Assembly: GCA_947501685.1 (NCBI GenBank)
Contig: CANMWQ010000001.1
Coordinates: 727,881-791,880 of the forward strand
Length of the DNA: 64,000 nucleotides
From: an uncultured Litoreibacter sp.
Lineage (GTDB): Bacteria > Pseudomonadota > Alphaproteobacteria > Rhodobacterales > Rhodobacteraceae
Direction: 5' to 3'
Below, one piece after another: positions 16,721 through 26,260 of this stretch. Under the pieces are notes generated by a model. That model did no database searches. It saw only the letters and a program-made list of their open reading frames with translations, and was not told where the DNA came from. The first letter of the stretch is position 1. Every line of letters begins with the position of its first letter. The position numbers and the translations under genes are program-made.

Positions 16721-17785
16721 ATGAATCGCTTAATTTCCCTGTCTCTGATCGCTGTCATTTGTTGCGGTGTTTACTGGATCCGCGCGCAGCCGGCAGTGTC
16801 CGCCGAAGACCGGCTTGCCGTGCGGCAGTTGGTGGAAACCTGCAAGAACATAGATCTGGGGCATGAAGCCGTTCAAGCGTGCGATCGGGTGCTGGAGCAA
16901 TCGTCGCTAAAGCCCGGCACGCGTGGTGATCTGTTGTTTTACAAAGCCTATGCTTTGGACACCATAAGAAATGACGACGCTGCGGTGGCGGCCTATACTG
17001 AGGCTGAGCCACTGACGGTCAACAAACGCCGCTGGGTCTGGAACAATCGGGGCTGGATACATGTAACCGCCAAACGCTGGGAGGATGTCGCGCGGGACGC
17101 CAATCTGTTGCTTAATGACCAACCGGAGCTGCGCGACGGTGCATATTATGGGGCATTGAAACTGCTCAGAGCGCGTGCGCATGCTATGGGCGATAAGGCT
17201 CAAGAGCATGCGATTGGATTAAGGTATCTGCAAGATACGCCTGTGAACCATTATGCGCTGAACCGCAGGATTGCCCATCTTAAGGATCCTGCTAGGCCTT
17301 TCCCCGAGCCGGACCGAAGCTTGACCTTGTTGGGAGACCTGACACGCGCAATTGCGCACCGGCCGGATAAATCTGAACTCTACGCGATGCGCCTTGATGC
17401 ATTGTCGCAATTGGGTCTCTTGGCGCTTGCGGCCAAGGAAATGAACCGGCTCGGCGCGATTGACGCGGAAAACCCCGAACAAGAACCGGTCATTTCAACT
17501 GATCAGGTTAAAGAAGTGCTTGATGAGCTGAAGGTGCATTGGATGAGCCACAGGCTCGGATATGAGGAAGTTCAAAAGAGGATCAGCCAGCCTGCCAGAG
17601 ACGCGGATGCCCTTTGGCTACGGGCAAAATTGAAATACTCGATGGGTGATGTCAGCGGAGCGCTGGCTGATGGTCGCGCGGCATTGGCTCGCGGGCCGAA
17701 TGATGCAGAGCAGCGGTCTCTTGTGGATTTCTACGCGCGTGTTGAAGCCACCTTGCAGGGCACAGATTTGGACCTTCAGGACTAG
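16721..17785 (+). CDS. Exported TPR-repeat protein
   Basis: The 354-residue protein starts with a membrane segment (LISLSLIAVICCGVYWI) and continues as an alpha-helical repeat protein. TPR-like stretches include LLFYKAYALDTIRNDDAAVAAYTEA, VWNNRGWIHVTAKRWEDVARDANLLL and a late ALWLRAKLKYSMGDVSGALADGRAAL. It is probably periplasmic and used for protein contacts. No partner can be named. The ATG at 16721 was chosen because the signal-like segment follows at once. Confidence 0.75.
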   Translation: MNRLISLSLIAVICCGVYWIRAQPAVSAEDRLAVRQLVETCKNIDLGHEAVQACDRVLEQSSLKPGTRGDLLFYKAYALDTIRNDDAAVAAYTEAEPLTVNKRRWVWNNRGWIHVTAKRWEDVARDANLLLNDQPELRDGAYYGALKLLRARAHAMGDKAQEHAIGLRYLQDTPVNHYALNRRIAHLKDPARPFPEPDRSLTLLGDLTRAIAHRPDKSELYAMRLDALSQLGLLALAAKEMNRLGAIDAENPEQEPVISTDQVKEVLDELKVHWMSHRLGYEEVQKRISQPARDADALWLRAKLKYSMGDVSGALADGRAALARGPNDAEQRSLVDFYARVEATLQGTDLDLQD

Positions 17786-17894
17786 CCCAGGCGTGAGATG
17801 ATTGTGCGCCTTGCGGCGCGCGCGATACTGGCCCGCCTGACGGCGTGCGCCGCCTCTTTTGTGAGACCTGCGCGGGGTGGGCGAGGGTGCTCGT

Positions 17895-17918
17895 GAGTAT
17901 TTTAAACCAAATGGAAAC
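17895..17918 (+). repeat. Dispersed ATTTT motif, copy 2
   Basis: GAGTATTTTAAACCAAATGG followed by AAAC, 35 bp upstream of the MATE gene start. A diverged member of the motif family described in the findings. Confidence 0.5.
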
Positions 17919-17952
17919 TTGTGAGGCGCGCTTTGCGTGATAGGGCTGGGGC

Positions 17953-19302
17953 ATGACCTACCCGCAGCATATGCGCGCCATTTTGGTGTTGGGGCTGCCG
18001 TTGATTGGCAGCCATCTGGCGCAGTTTGCCGTGCATGTGGTCGATACGATCATGCTGGGCTGGTACGATCTGACCGCGCTGGCGGCGAGCGTTTTGGCGA
18101 CCTCGTTTTTCTTTGTGATTTTCATCATGGGGTCGGGCTTTGCCTTTGCGGTGATGCCGATGGTGGCCGAGGCCGCGGAGAAAGAGGATGCGATGCGCAT
18201 CCGGCGCGTGACGCGCATGGGCATGTGGCTGTCAGTGTGTTTCGCGCTGGCGGTGCTGCCCGCGATGATCTGGTCGGAGCCGTTGCTGCGCGCGCTTGGC
18301 CAGACCGAGGAGCTCTCGGCGCTGGCGCAGCAATATTTGCGCATCGCGGGGCTGGGCCTGCTGCCCGCCTTGTTGGTGATGGTGCTGAAAAGCTATCTGG
18401 CCGCGATGGAGCGCACGCAAGTGGTGCTTTGGGTCACGGTGGCCGCCATCGGGGTGAATGGCGGGCTGAACTGGCTCTTGATCTTTGGCAATTGGGGCTT
18501 TCCCGAATTGGGGCTGCGCGGCGCGGCGCTGGCCTCCGTGCTGACGCAGCTGGCCACGTTTCTGGCACTTGGGTTTTACGCCACCCGCGCGGCGGGGCTG
18601 CGCGAGCATGCGCTGTTTCAGCGCATCTGGAGACCGGATCCCGGCGCTCTGGGGGAGGTGTTCCGGCTGGGCTGGCCGATCGGGCTGACCAATTTGGCGG
18701 AATCGGGCATGTTCAGCGCCTCCGCCCTCATCATGGGGCTCATTGGCAAGCTGCCACTGGCCGCACATGGCATCGCACTGCAAATCGCGAGCGCCACCTT
18801 CATGATCCATATCGGCCTCAGCCAAGCCGTCACCGTGCGGGCGGGCCGCGCGCTGGGGCGCGGGGATGTGATCTCGCTGGGGCGTGGCGGGCTGGCGGGG
18901 GTGGCGCTGTCGCTGGCCGTTGTAGGCGCCACGATGGTGGTGTTTCTGGGCATGCCCGAGCTGCTCATTCGCGGCTTCATCGCCCCTGACGAGCCGCAGC
19001 GGGCCGCCATATTACTCATCGGCGCGCAGCTTTTGGCGGTGGCCGCGCTGTTTCAGCTGATGGATGCCGGGCAGGTCATGGCGCTTGGCGTGTTGCGCGG
19101 CATTCAGGACACGCGGGTGCCGATGCTGCTGGCTGCGCTGAGCTATTGGGGGATGGGCATTCCCGCCAGCTACCTACTGGGCATCACGCTGGGTTACGGC
19201 GCGGTTGGCGTCTGGCTGGGGCTGGTGATCGGGCTGGCCTTCGCCACGGTGCTGTTATGGTGGCGGTTCTTGCAGAGATACCGGGTTCTCAAGGCGCGCT
19301 AA
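17953..19302 (+). CDS. MATE family efflux transporter
   Basis: The 449-residue protein has twelve predicted membrane helices in two related halves. The first half begins LVLGLPLIGSHLAQFAVHVVDTIMLGWYD, the second begins FRLGWPIGLTNLAESGMFSASALIMG, which are the matching MATE N-domain and C-domain starts. It exports organic cations or drugs with Na+ or H+ exchange. The substrate is unknown. Its stop is shared (CTAA) with the convergent gene at 19299. Confidence 0.92.
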   Translation: MTYPQHMRAILVLGLPLIGSHLAQFAVHVVDTIMLGWYDLTALAASVLATSFFFVIFIMGSGFAFAVMPMVAEAAEKEDAMRIRRVTRMGMWLSVCFALAVLPAMIWSEPLLRALGQTEELSALAQQYLRIAGLGLLPALLVMVLKSYLAAMERTQVVLWVTVAAIGVNGGLNWLLIFGNWGFPELGLRGAALASVLTQLATFLALGFYATRAAGLREHALFQRIWRPDPGALGEVFRLGWPIGLTNLAESGMFSASALIMGLIGKLPLAAHGIALQIASATFMIHIGLSQAVTVRAGRALGRGDVISLGRGGLAGVALSLAVVGATMVVFLGMPELLIRGFIAPDEPQRAAILLIGAQLLAVAALFQLMDAGQVMALGVLRGIQDTRVPMLLAALSYWGMGIPASYLLGITLGYGAVGVWLGLVIGLAFATVLLWWRFLQRYRVLKAR

Positions 19303-19841
19303 CCCCACGCGGGCGCAAAGGAGATCGCGGCCTCGACGCGCGATTTGGGGAACATCTCGTGGCGCAGATTGGGGGTGTTTGGTTGCAGCTCCGGCGGGTG
19401 GACCTCGCAGCGCAGCCACGCCCGGCCAAAGCGCCATGCGCGGCCCGAGCTGGTCTGGGTGGCGCTGTACTCCCCTTCGCCAAAGAGGTCACACAGCGCC
19501 TTGATGGCGCGGGCATAGTTGACGCGGTGATCGGGGCTGGCGCGCAGAGCTGCATGAAAAAATGCGGGCGGCTGGCTGAGATCTGTGGCCGCGTCAAAGC
19601 GAAAGCTGGGCGGGTGATCGAGCCCGGCAAAGAGCGGTTTGGCGCAGGGCGGGGTGCAGATGTCGAGATCAGGCGTCCAGCCAATGGGATGCGCGCCATG
19701 CGCGGCGATGAGCTCCGCCATGGGCGTGCGAAAACCCAGCCCGCAGCGATCGAGATGCGCCCAGAGAGGGGCCTCAGGCGGATCATCTTCGCGGGGGCGG
19801 GACGTCAGAAAACGGGGCAGGCGGGGCATAGGGCGCAGCAT
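19299..19841 (-). CDS. Conserved hypothetical protein
   Basis: The 180-residue soluble protein begins MLRPMPRLPRFLTSRP. It contains blocks such as HPIGWTPDLDICTPPCAKPLFAGLDHPP, VNYARAIKALCDLFGEGEYSATQTSSGRAWRFG and CEVHPPELQPNTPN. I recognise no family. It overlaps the MATE stop by four bases. It lies 37 bp after the 134-residue gene on the same strand, which suggests one transcript. High-GC codon use like the core genome supports a real gene. Confidence 0.65.
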   Translation of the reverse strand: MLRPMPRLPRFLTSRPREDDPPEAPLWAHLDRCGLGFRTPMAELIAAHGAHPIGWTPDLDICTPPCAKPLFAGLDHPPSFRFDAATDLSQPPAFFHAALRASPDHRVNYARAIKALCDLFGEGEYSATQTSSGRAWRFGRAWLRCEVHPPELQPNTPNLRHEMFPKSRVEAAISFAPAWG

Positions 19842-19878
19842 GGCAGCAAATGCGCCGGCGTTCCAGTGCGCGATGCTG

Positions 19879-20283
19879 TCACGTGTCCTTGCTCAACCGG
19901 TCCGCCTTCTTGCGCACCAGCACCGTGCGCAGGTCATGCATGGCCAGAAGCAACCCGTCGGTGACGTCTTCAAGCTGGTCATCCTCCGCGCGGGTCTGGG
20001 CCCAATGGGTGGTCAGGTTGAGGTAATCTATGGCGCGGTAAATATCGTCCATGTCGCGGGTGGCGACGACGGCGATACGCTCGGAGGCCCAGTCGCTGAT
20101 CACGGCCAGCTCGTCTTCGGTCAACTGGTGATCGCCATGCGGGCGGACCTGCCCGTTCTTGATGTTGACCACGGCGATCTCGGACATCTCGATCCGGCGC
20201 TGGCGGTTCTCAGTGTCGACGCGAAACACGGTTGCCCCGTTTTCGCGCACGCGGAAGTAAAACTCGGGAAGCTCGTCTGCCAT
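19879..20283 (-). CDS. Conserved hypothetical protein (134 residues)
   Basis: A small soluble protein starting MADELPEFYFRVRENGATVFRVDTENRQRRIEM. It contains VNIKNGQVRPHGDHQLTEDE and a helical C-terminus (LLLAMHDLRTVLVRKKADRL). No enzymatic motif is visible. A Rhodobacterales-restricted family is plausible but is recall, not proof. It is the first gene of a two-gene minus-strand unit with the 180-residue protein. Confidence 0.65.
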   Translation of the reverse strand: MADELPEFYFRVRENGATVFRVDTENRQRRIEMSEIAVVNIKNGQVRPHGDHQLTEDELAVISDWASERIAVVATRDMDDIYRAIDYLNLTTHWAQTRAEDDQLEDVTDGLLLAMHDLRTVLVRKKADRLSKDT

Positions 20284-20649
20284 GGGCCGGGACCGCCTGT
20301 AAGATGCTCGTTGCGCCTGCCTACCACGTTTGGGCCGGAACGGGGAACAGGGATTTGCGGCGCGGGGGGGCGGGTTTCACGGGGTGTTTATTCTGAGGCC
20401 CTACAGACCTGCGCTTGGCAGCGAGGAGGGGCAGGGGGGAGAGTGCTTCGCGCGATTTGCTGTTTCGGGCTGGTGGAGAATGGCTGGTTTGAGGCCAACT
20501 TTACTCTTCCTTCTACAGATGCAGCCCGCGAAGCCGCTGTTTGCCGCGAACAGATTGCATCTGGTTAGAGCAGACAGCGGATCACGCGAATGCGATCAGG
20601 TATTGTCTCAAGAGCGGTTAGACTGCCGAGATATTCAATGGAGGATAAC
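20284..20649. other. Gene-free 366-bp gap upstream of the DUF3179 gene
   Basis: I see no credible gene. The stretch holds G-rich runs and the sequence GGAGAATGGCTGGTTTGAGG near 20476, which has the look of a degraded dispersed repeat but occurs only once in the window. The promoters of the two divergent genes must lie here. Confidence 0.4.
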
Positions 20650-22029
20650 GTGGTTGGACTTCTCACGCTTACGAAAAAAGCGTTTCATGTCTTGGCTTTG
20701 GTTGCAGCCCCTTTCCTGGCCAAAGCAGATACCCCTGACTACGTCCTCGAGCAATTTGGGCCACCTCCTGCAGTTACGACGGGTCCCCTTTCGGACGTTC
20801 TGACCAAAGCGGTACGCACTGCTTTTGCGGAAAGCGTCGCACCACTTGGCAGCGAAACGCAGATCATCTGGGGGGCCGAGCAGGACGACGCACTTGAAAT
20901 TATTGCTGCGTCTGGTGATCCTCGCCTTGCGTGGCTCATCGGCGATCTGATGCGATTTGTCTGGCAGCGCGACATCGAAGAGCGACTTGTGAGCGCTGCC
21001 GAACACCTCTTGGGAAAACAGTGGGCCGACGGTGATCCGTGGACCCAGATCATTGATCACCTGATCGTATGGGATATACCGGAACCCCCGGAATACCTGA
21101 AAACCAAACGTGTGATCTACACGACGCTTGTGCATGGGTGGGACCGTCTGTTTGTCGAGGGCGATGTCGATTGGCGCCTTGTGACTTGGGGAGGCGTTCC
21201 CATTGATGCCCGCCCCTTCGACGAAACCGATCTACCTTGTCCCTGCATTCCGGCAGTCGACAATCCAACCGTAACGAGCGCCGAAGAGGCATCGTGGCTT
21301 CGCGACAATGACATCGTCTTTGGGGTCGTCGTCAATGGTGAAGCGCGTGCCTATCCACGGCAGATCATGGAAGTGCGGGAGATGGTAAACGACACTTTGG
21401 GTGGTCGGCACCTCGGTATCCCTTACTGCTCTCTTTGTGGCGCGGCACAAGCTTATTTCACCGACAACCAACCAGATGATGTCGCGCGTCTTGTTTTACG
21501 AACGTCTGGTCTTCTGTTCAGGTCAAACAAGGTTATGTTTGATCTGAACACCTACTCGATCTTTGATACCTTTACTGGCGAGGCGCTTACCGGGCCGCTC
21601 GCAAAGCGAGCGCTAACGCTGGAGCAAGTCTCAGTCATCACATCCGATTGGAAACGCTGGCGGGAAGCCCATCCGCACACAACTGTTCTGACTGAAAACT
21701 TGGCGCTCGGTCGAAACTTCAACTTCCGGGAAGGACGCGATGTTGACGGCCCGATCTTTCCGGTTGGCGATGTCGACCCCAGGCTCTCTGTGCACGAAGA
21801 GGTTGTCGGCGTCATAGCACCAAATGGAACGCCAGTTGCCTTCCCGCGAGGAACAGCCCTCCTTGCGTTGCGGAGCGGGAAAGTAGTGGCTGCTGAAGGG
21901 ATCATACTGCAAGAAAGCGCGGGTGGGCTTCGGGCCGTGGACAAAAACGGCACAGAAATCAGTAGCCATCAAGCGTACTGGTTCGCTTGGTCTCAGTTTC
22001 ACTCGAAAACAGAGGTTTGGAGCGGTTAG
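20650..22029 (+). CDS. Exported DUF3179 domain protein
   Basis: The 459-residue protein starts with a Sec signal (TLTKKAFHVLALVAAPFLAKA, cut before DTPDY). The DUF3179 domain fills the C-terminal half: VVNGEARAYPRQIM, GIPYCSLCGAAQAYF with a CxxC pair, RTSGLLFRSN, FDTFTGEALTGPL. Function of the domain is unknown. The GTG at 20650 has a perfect TGGAGGA five bases upstream; an ATG four codons earlier overlaps that site and would lack one. Codon use is slightly less GC-rich than the neighbours. Confidence 0.85.
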   Translation: MVGLLTLTKKAFHVLALVAAPFLAKADTPDYVLEQFGPPPAVTTGPLSDVLTKAVRTAFAESVAPLGSETQIIWGAEQDDALEIIAASGDPRLAWLIGDLMRFVWQRDIEERLVSAAEHLLGKQWADGDPWTQIIDHLIVWDIPEPPEYLKTKRVIYTTLVHGWDRLFVEGDVDWRLVTWGGVPIDARPFDETDLPCPCIPAVDNPTVTSAEEASWLRDNDIVFGVVVNGEARAYPRQIMEVREMVNDTLGGRHLGIPYCSLCGAAQAYFTDNQPDDVARLVLRTSGLLFRSNKVMFDLNTYSIFDTFTGEALTGPLAKRALTLEQVSVITSDWKRWREAHPHTTVLTENLALGRNFNFREGRDVDGPIFPVGDVDPRLSVHEEVVGVIAPNGTPVAFPRGTALLALRSGKVVAAEGIILQESAGGLRAVDKNGTEISSHQAYWFAWSQFHSKTEVWSG

Positions 22030-22109
22030 AGGACCGTTCCTGCCTTTGGTCTTTTTCGTTGCCGGTACGACAAAGCGGTCGGTGCTGTCGAGTTGGCAGG
22101 GTCGGCTTT

Positions 22110-22329
22110 GTCCCGCGAACCAGACCTCACAAGCCGGGCGGGGGCAAGACCGTGGGGTGGCGCTGCAACGGTCATTCGACAGTACTTTATTTTAGCCAAG
22201 TACGTCTTCCGAATATGCGGTGCACAAAGGTTGCAAAAGCGCCAGCCCGCCGGAACGGCCCCTCTCGGCGATTGGACAGGGCAATCGCCTGTCGGTCGAG
22301 GCTTGCGCCGGGTCGGCGCTTTCGGCTGG
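22110..22329. repeat. Dispersed ~220-bp repeat, copy B
   Basis: Matches copy A (12797-13016) along its length. The internal hairpin is kept here as GCGATTG/CAATCGC although the bases around its loop differ. The right end abuts the remnant of an amine oxidase gene, whose reading frame stops matching its family where the repeat begins, so the repeat or a deletion ending in it broke the gene. Confidence 0.75.
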
Positions 22330-22505
22330 AAGGGCCAGAACTACGCAGAGCCCATGTCGAAGGTCGCAGCGTGGTGATGCGCGGTTTTGATACGGCCCCC
22401 GAAGCGGGGCCGCGCCTCCACAAGCATATAGTCTTGCGACTGGCGGTGCAGCCTGTCGGCAAGAGCCAGCCCGCAGAGGCCTCCGCCGATGATCAGGGGA
22501 GGCAC
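22328..22505 (-). pseudogene. Remnant of an FAD-dependent amine oxidase gene
   Basis: Read on the minus strand from a GTG at 22505, the frame gives VPPLIIGGGLCGLALADRLH, then VEARPRFGGRI and FDMGSA. This is the N-terminal dinucleotide-binding segment of flavin amine oxidases (GxGxxG, then E-A-R-x-R-x-G-G-R). A TAG at 22341-22343 stands where relatives have Trp (AWFWP), and FWPFQP follows in frame. After that the sequence enters repeat copy B. The gene is thus broken by both a nonsense codon and truncation. It would have followed the cupin gene directly. Confidence 0.75.
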
Positions 22506-22513
22506 GGAGCCGC

Positions 22514-23182
22514 TCAGAGTGTGGGCGGCCTAGCGTGGGGCAGGTGACCGGTCTTGATCCAAAGCTGCGCGCCGTCAGGCCCTGCGGTGGCGGTGAGCGT
22601 CACACCTTCCGGCAGGCGCAGCCACGCGCCCTTGGCCAGTGTCTCAGTGCCATCCGTGACGGAGCCTTTGAGGACCAGCAGCTCGATCCCGCCGGGGTCG
22701 GTATTGGTAAGCGTTGCGTCCGGGGCGAGCTGCGAAAAAGTGACGGTCTCGCGCGCGTCACGGTGCAGCTCGGCACTGGCGATGCCATCTGTTGGGGCGG
22801 GCAGCTCTGCTGCCATGTCTTTGCGAAACTGGGTGCGGTCCTCAGGGTCAAACTGCCAGAGCTTGACGAAAATCACGCAGCCCGGCGCGGAGCTGGGCGT
22901 ATGCGACGTGGTGGGCGGATTGCGCACATAGGTGCCCGCGGGATAGTCGCCATGCTCGTCCTGAAACACGCCCGAGAGCACGATGAATTCCTCGCCGCCC
23001 ACGTGGGTATGGGGCGAAAACGCGCTGCCCGGCGCGTAGCGGACGATGGATGTGGCCCGCGCGACCTCCCCGCCGATCCGGTCGAGCATCCGGCGGTCGA
23101 CGCCCGCCATGGGCGATGGCGTCCAGTCGAGCTGCTCTGACTGCACCAGCACGCGGGCGGAGAAATCGGCGTTGAGTTCCAT
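22514..23182 (-). CDS. Double-cupin protein, ChrR-like
   Basis: The 222-residue protein has two cupin barrels. The first carries [34 protein letters not shown], with His, His and Glu as likely metal ligands. The second ([24 protein letters not shown]) lacks the full set. The fold matches the C-terminal ChrR cupin of anti-sigma factors, but the N-terminal zinc anti-sigma domain is absent, so it is probably a free-standing metal-binding protein. It precedes the broken amine oxidase gene by eight bases. Confidence 0.82.
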   Translation of the reverse strand: MELNADFSARVLVQSEQLDWTPSPMAGVDRRMLDRIGGEVARATSIVRYAPGSAFSPHTHVGGEEFIVLSGVFQDEHGDYPAGTYVRNPPTTSHTPSSAPGCVIFVKLWQFDPEDRTQFRKDMAAELPAPTDGIASAELHRDARETVTFSQLAPDATLTNTDPGGIELLVLKGSVTDGTETLAKGAWLRLPEGVTLTATAGPDGAQLWIKTGHLPHARPPTL

Positions 23183-23284
23183 GCGGGCACGGTCCTTCGG
23201 TTGGGAGAGTTTTCCAGCCTATTGACCGACAGGGCGTTCAGCAAGCCAGAGCATGCCTGCGACCGCATAGAGGGACGGTCAAGA

Positions 23285-23316
23285 AGAAGCGGCGCAGCTT
23301 TTGCCACGCCGCTTCT
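23285..23316 (-). terminator. Hairpin terminator after the VPLPA-sorted protein gene
   Basis: On the minus strand AGAAGCGGCG pairs perfectly over 10 bp with CGCCGCTTCT around a 12-base loop and is followed by TCTT. It lies 30 bp beyond the stop at 23347. Confidence 0.65.
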
Positions 23317-23346
23317 ATAGGGTTTTCAGCTTCGAAATGGGCGCGC

Positions 23347-24015
23347 CTACGCTTCTTGCGACATGCGCCTCCGCCGGTAGGCCGCCGTCCCAAGCAGGGC
23401 CGTCCCAAGAAGCAACGCGCTGCCGGGCAGCGGAACAGCCGCGACCGAGTCGACCCGGAAGGACGTATCAATGCCGCTAAAGGTCGTGCCATTGAACGAG
23501 AAGAAAAGCGACGTATTTGGGTCGATCAGGGCGCTGGCGACATCGCCAAAAGTGGTGGGCACAACCCCATCGGCGGGTGTTTCCAGCCGGAAGGATCCGG
23601 CATAGGTCGGTGTCGCGCCGGGGCCGCGTGGAAAATCCACCAGAATGGAAGAGAACGACCCGTTCGCAAAGCGGATGCTCGTGTCACCTGCAAAGGCCAC
23701 TGAGCCCACGCCCGGTTCAAGCTGGGCGGAAAGGCTCCCCACGCTGAGGCTCGCCAATACGCTGCCCGCATTGGGTGGAGCGTCCGGGTTGCCAATCAGC
23801 ATGGCGTTCGACACATCAATCCCTGGCAGGTCAATCGTGACCGTGCCCATCGTCCCCAGAGCGGGTAAGGACGCGGTCGGCCCATCGTCCACATCGGGCA
23901 GCGAAATGTTGCTTTCCGTCACCTCGACATTAAATGTGACGGTGATGGCAGATGCCGGAACCGCCAAGAAGATCGGCACGATTGCGGCAGCCAGAATGCG
24001 AAAATTACAAGTCAT
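23347..24015 (-). CDS. Exported protein with VPLPA-type C-terminal sorting signal
   Basis: The 222-residue protein has a Sec signal (AAAIVPIFLAVPASA) and ends with VPLPGSALLLGTALLGTAAYRRRR plus a short tail. That C-terminus is the VPLPA-CTERM layout: motif, hydrophobic span, basic cluster. It is thought to direct processing by an exosortase-like enzyme. The body is beta-rich and Ser/Thr/Gly-rich, like other surface cargo proteins. The start at 24015 follows AGGGGGA. No exosortase gene is in the window. Confidence 0.8.
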   Translation of the reverse strand: MTCNFRILAAAIVPIFLAVPASAITVTFNVEVTESNISLPDVDDGPTASLPALGTMGTVTIDLPGIDVSNAMLIGNPDAPPNAGSVLASLSVGSLSAQLEPGVGSVAFAGDTSIRFANGSFSSILVDFPRGPGATPTYAGSFRLETPADGVVPTTFGDVASALIDPNTSLFFSFNGTTFSGIDTSFRVDSVAAVPLPGSALLLGTALLGTAAYRRRRMSQEA

Positions 24016-24172
24016 AAGTCCCCCTAAATTTTTACGAGCTATAGGGATCATCATCGGGGGATTGCCGCGTTTGTCAAGAAATGGACCAATTGGCTGCATA
24101 TAAGCGTGAGGCCCAGGCAGCTCCACGCGGGCTGCAGGCGGCCCGGTTTGGGCCACCTGCACCTTACGCGGG

Positions 24173-25384
<1,212 letters not shown>

Positions 25385-25468
25385 TCATCAGGTTGCATGC
25401 AAACACTCAGGCTTTTAGGGAGAGGCGGCGGCGCTCGCAAGCGTCAAACACCCCAAAGGAGTGGATGG

Positions 25469-25861
25469 ATGAGCGATCACGACGAGACCTATTTCGGAAA
25501 TGAAAGCGCGACCTTCGGCGACCGGGTGACCGCCGCGCGGGAGGCCGCCGCGCTGAGCGACGCCAGCTTTGCCCGCAAACTGGGCGTGAAGCTGAAAACG
25601 GTGCAGTCCTGGGAGCAGGATCTGGGCGAGCCGCGTGCGAATAAATTGCAGATGATGGCGGGCATGCTGAATGTCTCAATGCGCTGGCTGTTGACGGGCG
25701 AGGGCGACGGCCCAGTTGTATTGAGCGAAGCGGAGCCCGTGCCGGGCGATCTGGCCGAACTGCTGGCCGATCTGCGCCGCAGCCGGGCGGATATGAAGAA
25801 GATGACGGACAATCTGGCGCGGATGGAAGCCCGCGTCCAATCCATGGTGGCCAAAACCTGA
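25469..25861 (+). CDS. XRE-type helix-turn-helix regulator
   Basis: The 130-residue protein has an N-terminal HTH domain (FGDRVTAAREAAALSDASFARKLGVKLKTVQSWEQD, then MMAGMLNVSMRWLLTGEG) and a C-terminal coiled coil (LAELLADLRRSRADMKKMTDNLARMEARVQ). The coil suggests dimer formation. The ATG at 25469 follows AAAGGAG. Its stop overlaps the sdhE start (TGATG), so the two genes are coupled. This suggests a link between the regulator and respiratory assembly; targets are unknown. Confidence 0.88.
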   Translation: MSDHDETYFGNESATFGDRVTAAREAAALSDASFARKLGVKLKTVQSWEQDLGEPRANKLQMMAGMLNVSMRWLLTGEGDGPVVLSEAEPVPGDLAELLADLRRSRADMKKMTDNLARMEARVQSMVAKT

Positions 25862-26142
25862 TGCGCGAAGAACCCCGCCACGACGAGCCGCGCGACACAC
25901 GGGTGCGGCGCTTGAAACTGCGCTCCATGCGGCGCGGCATCAAGGAGATGGACCTGATCCTTGGCGGCTTTGCCCAAGGCGGGCTGGCTGATCTGGATGA
26001 CGCAGACCTTGCGCTATACGATGAGATGCTCAGCGAGAATGACCATGACCTTTACGCCTGGGCCTCTGGGCAGGTGGAGGCCCCGGAGCGCTTCGCGGCC
26101 CTGATGGCGCATGTTGTGGGGTCTGTGAAGCTTGGCCGTTAA
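25861..26142 (+). CDS. sdhE: Succinate dehydrogenase assembly factor SdhE
   Basis: The 93-residue protein carries the SdhE/SDHAF2 signature RSMRRGIKEMDLILGGF (the RGxxE motif that helps attach FAD to SdhA), followed by LYDEMLSENDHDLYAWASG. The stop lies within the first of two direct repeats that precede the LdtR-like gene. The N-terminal extension MREEPRHDEPRDTR is charged and probably flexible. Confidence 0.92.
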   Translation: MREEPRHDEPRDTRVRRLKLRSMRRGIKEMDLILGGFAQGGLADLDDADLALYDEMLSENDHDLYAWASGQVEAPERFAALMAHVVGSVKLGR

Positions 26143-26200
26143 CCGACTGTTATCAAAGTTTTTTAAAATACGCGGCGTCGTTTAACCGATTGTTCAAAGG
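26139..26200. promoter_or_regulatory. Direct repeats upstream of the LdtR-like gene, candidate operators
   Basis: TTAACCGACTGTTATCAAAG (26139-26158) and TTAACCGATTGTTCAAAGG (26182-26200) match over nearly their full length, 43 bp apart (four helical turns). They lie 61-122 bp before the LdtR-like start. This spacing fits paired regulator sites; autoregulation is inferred. Confidence 0.5.
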
Positions 26201-26260
26201 TTGCCGTCTATCTCTGTCTCCAACGCAAGCGCATGCCGCTGATTGGCCACGGAGAGACAG

